From positions 124,001-188,000 of the forward strand of contig NC_010843.1 in assembly GCF_000017685.1 (NCBI RefSeq): a stretch of DNA of 64,000 nucleotides. The letters run 5' to 3'. The notes below the pieces were generated by a model. It had not been told where the DNA came from, made no database searches, and worked only from the letters and a program-made list of their open reading frames with translations. The DNA is from Leptospira biflexa serovar Patoc strain 'Patoc 1 (Paris)' (GTDB lineage: Bacteria > Spirochaetota > Leptospiria > Leptospirales > Leptospiraceae). A program made the translations under genes and the position numbers. Shown here piece after piece: positions 62,516-64,000 of the stretch. Positions within the stretch are counted from its first letter, which is position 1; the number at the start of each line of letters is the position of its first letter.

Positions 62516-64000
62516 TTACGAGATTTTGAAGAAATTGATCTTTCTTTTTAGGGTTTCCGCTAAATTCGCAATCCCATTGGAAGTCGCCGTCATCTCTTCT
62601 AGGCCCGCCGCCGTCCCTTGGGTGAGGTCATTGATGCTGAAGATGGCCTGAGCCACCTCTCCGATGGCATTCTTTTGTTCTTCCATGGAAAGTCGGATCG
62701 CCTGACTGATTTGGTTCACCTTGTCCACCTCTTCCCCCACCTTTTGGTTGATGATGAGCTGTTCTTTGGTGCTTTTATCAATGGTGTCTGTCATGAGATT
62801 GAAGGAGCTCACACCTTGGATGATCCTTTGGATGAGAGAAATTGTGGTTTCAATTGTCTCTCGACCACTTTCAATTTCTTTTTCGTTTGCTTGGATGAGT
62901 TCTCCGATGTCCCCGATGGAGATCGCCGTTTTTTCGGCAAGTTTGCCAATTTCATCGGCAACCACAGCAAACCCTCGCCCATAGACGCCAGCACGAGCCG
63001 CTTCGATTGCAGCATTTAACGCAAGTAAGTTGATTTGTTCGGATATATTATTGATGATCTCAATCACACTTCCAATTTCTTCCGAACTATTACTAATTTT
63101 GGAAATGGAGTTACGCATCGAGTCCAGTGATGATTGGCCAAGTTTTGCTTCTTCCGAAATTTGAGTCACATCTTGTGAAGCTTTCCCAACTTGTTTTCCA
63201 GTCGCTTCAATCAAACTGGAAAGTTCTGCCATTTTTACTTTTAAAAAATCCACTTTGCGGAATTGGTCTTCGGCTTGGGCATCTACGTTTTGTACGGCAG
63301 CGGAGATCTCTTCGATGGATGCAGAAATTTCTTCGGCAGATGCCGCTTGTGTTTGTGCATTGGAAGACAATAAATTCAGTGATGCTGACATCTGTTCGGC
63401 GGATGAAGCTAAATCTTCCGAAAAAGCTTGGTTTGACCCAACCACTTCAATGATTTGTTTGAGTGTGGAATTTAAACCTAGGGAAAGGCGAGCAAATTCA
63501 TCGGAAGATTCTAATTTCACCTTGGTTCGTAAATCACCTACTTCTACATTTTGAAGTACTTTACCAATGGTTTTCATTGGTCGAAATCTTGCGGAAAACA
63601 GAATGTAAATGGCAAGCGCAATCACAATCGAACCAATCAAACTAATGACGGTCAATCCTCTAAGGGAAGATAAACTCTCTACCTCGATTTCTTTGAGATC
63701 AATCGTGGAAAAAAATTGGATTCCATATTTAGAACTTACCTTTCTACGAAGTAAAAAAGTGGATCCTTCCCAAGGATTCCGAAAGGAATCTGTTTCTCCC
63801 GCATTCATTGCGAGGCGTTCAAATTCAGACCCTTTAAAACTATTCATTAGGTATTTGGGATTGGGGTGGTAAACCATTGTCGCTTCACGATCAAGTAAAA
63901 AGGAATACCCTGTGGACCCAATTTTGACATTTTTTAAGAAGGATTCCATCGCCTTTCCCACGAGGAATGGCATTCCTACAAAACCCACCACAGTCCCATT
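62516..64000 (-). CDS. Methyl-accepting chemotaxis protein, C-terminal part (cut by window end)
   Basis: A frame of 494 codons that runs off the right edge; the true start is not visible. The visible N-terminal part is a double-Cache-type extracytoplasmic segment ([20 protein letters not shown]). One membrane helix ([20 protein letters not shown]) and a HAMP domain follow. The signalling hairpin has its tip at [23 protein letters not shown] (split), followed by [16 protein letters not shown]. This receptor probably senses a small external molecule and signals to CheA and CheW. It lies upstream of the regulator operon on the same strand. Confidence 0.93.
   Translation of the reverse strand, partial: NGTVVGFVGMPFLVGKAMESFLKNVKIGSTGYSFLLDREATMVYHPNPKYLMNSFKGSEFERLAMNAGETDSFRNPWEGSTFLLRRKVSSKYGIQFFSTIDLKEIEVESLSSLRGLTVISLIGSIVIALAIYILFSARFRPMKTIGKVLQNVEVGDLRTKVKLESSDEFARLSLGLNSTLKQIIEVVGSNQAFSEDLASSAEQMSASLNLLSSNAQTQAASAEEISASIEEISAAVQNVDAQAEDQFRKVDFLKVKMAELSSLIEATGKQVGKASQDVTQISEEAKLGQSSLDSMRNSISKISNSSEEIGSVIEIINNISEQINLLALNAAIEAARAGVYGRGFAVVADEIGKLAEKTAISIGDIGELIQANEKEIESGRETIETTISLIQRIIQGVSSFNLMTDTIDKSTKEQLIINQKVGEEVDKVNQISQAIRLSMEEQKNAIGEVAQAIFSINDLTQGTAAGLEEMTATSNGIANLAETLKRKINFFKIS

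Noticed and set aside
1..64000. tRNA, rRNA genes and CRISPR arrays
   Set aside because: No cloverleaf, rRNA segment or regular direct-repeat array was noticed on either strand; a dedicated search could still find a small RNA.

Overview
The window reads as chromosome from a spirochaete of the genus Leptospira, most likely a free-living (saprophytic) member. The evidence is moderate AT-richness, a lipoprotein with a LruC-type domain, spirochaete-style lipoprotein signal peptides, a TP0108-type phosphofructokinase, many chemotaxis, cyclase and PP2C signalling genes, and metabolic gene content typical of the genus. The genus call is inference from gene content; no rRNA or other marker gene is present.

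Layout. 1-9.9 kb: apt (partial), htpX, an NCS2-like permease, an SspB-like ClpXP adaptor and a CapD/FlaA1-type sugar-nucleotide enzyme, all on the minus strand; then a STAS/zinc-ribbon protein, hrpB, an Ada-like DNA repair protein and a YhhN-family membrane protein. 10.1-13.1 kb is an accessory patch: small lipoproteins, one copy of a dispersed repeat, an insertion sequence with a DDE transposase, a lipoprotein remnant and a GC-rich hairpin. 13.1-16.8 kb: a HAMP membrane protein, a FecR-type protein with its ECF sigma factor, and a soluble transhydrogenase-like flavoprotein. 17-28.5 kb: a large membrane adenylate cyclase, a 1-Cys peroxiredoxin and OsmC protein, a DUF547 protein, an esterase with DNA polymerase IV, a response regulator-PP2C with a PAS histidine kinase, ExbB/ExbD, and ubiE. 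28.7-34.6 kb: the LruC-domain lipoprotein, an adenylate-forming ligase fused to an acyl carrier domain, a photoactive yellow protein (PYP) homologue with a coiled-coil partner and a divergent chemotaxis receptor, and a hotdog thioesterase. 34.7-46.1 kb: an O-antigen ligase-like protein, a DksA/TraR-like protein with rpmG (L33), a BASS transporter, a class V aminotransferase, alr, a hydrolase, a nitrilase, argB, a GAF-PP2C phosphatase and a coiled-coil protein. 46.1-53.5 kb: a Cus-type copper/silver RND efflux operon and a phosphofructokinase. 53.6-55.5 kb: an outer-membrane protein candidate, a second copy of the dispersed repeat, and an AT-rich ankyrin/TonB-C protein. 55.6-62.5 kb: a methionine-cycle cluster (ArsR-methyltransferase regulator, ahcY, ferredoxin, metH). 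The window ends inside a chemotaxis receptor.

How the genes work together. The methionine-cycle cluster links S-adenosylhomocysteine removal (ahcY), remethylation of homocysteine (metH), a possible electron donor (ferredoxin) and a SahR-like regulator whose start is preceded by a near-perfect 34-bp palindrome. The most striking system is the PYP-like gene. It keeps the chromophore cysteine, the Tyr/Glu hydrogen-bonding pair and the Met of the PYP pocket. It sits in a two-gene unit divergent from a chemotaxis receptor that has no periplasmic sensing domain, which suggests a light-responsive taxis module. No tRNA, rRNA or CRISPR array was seen.
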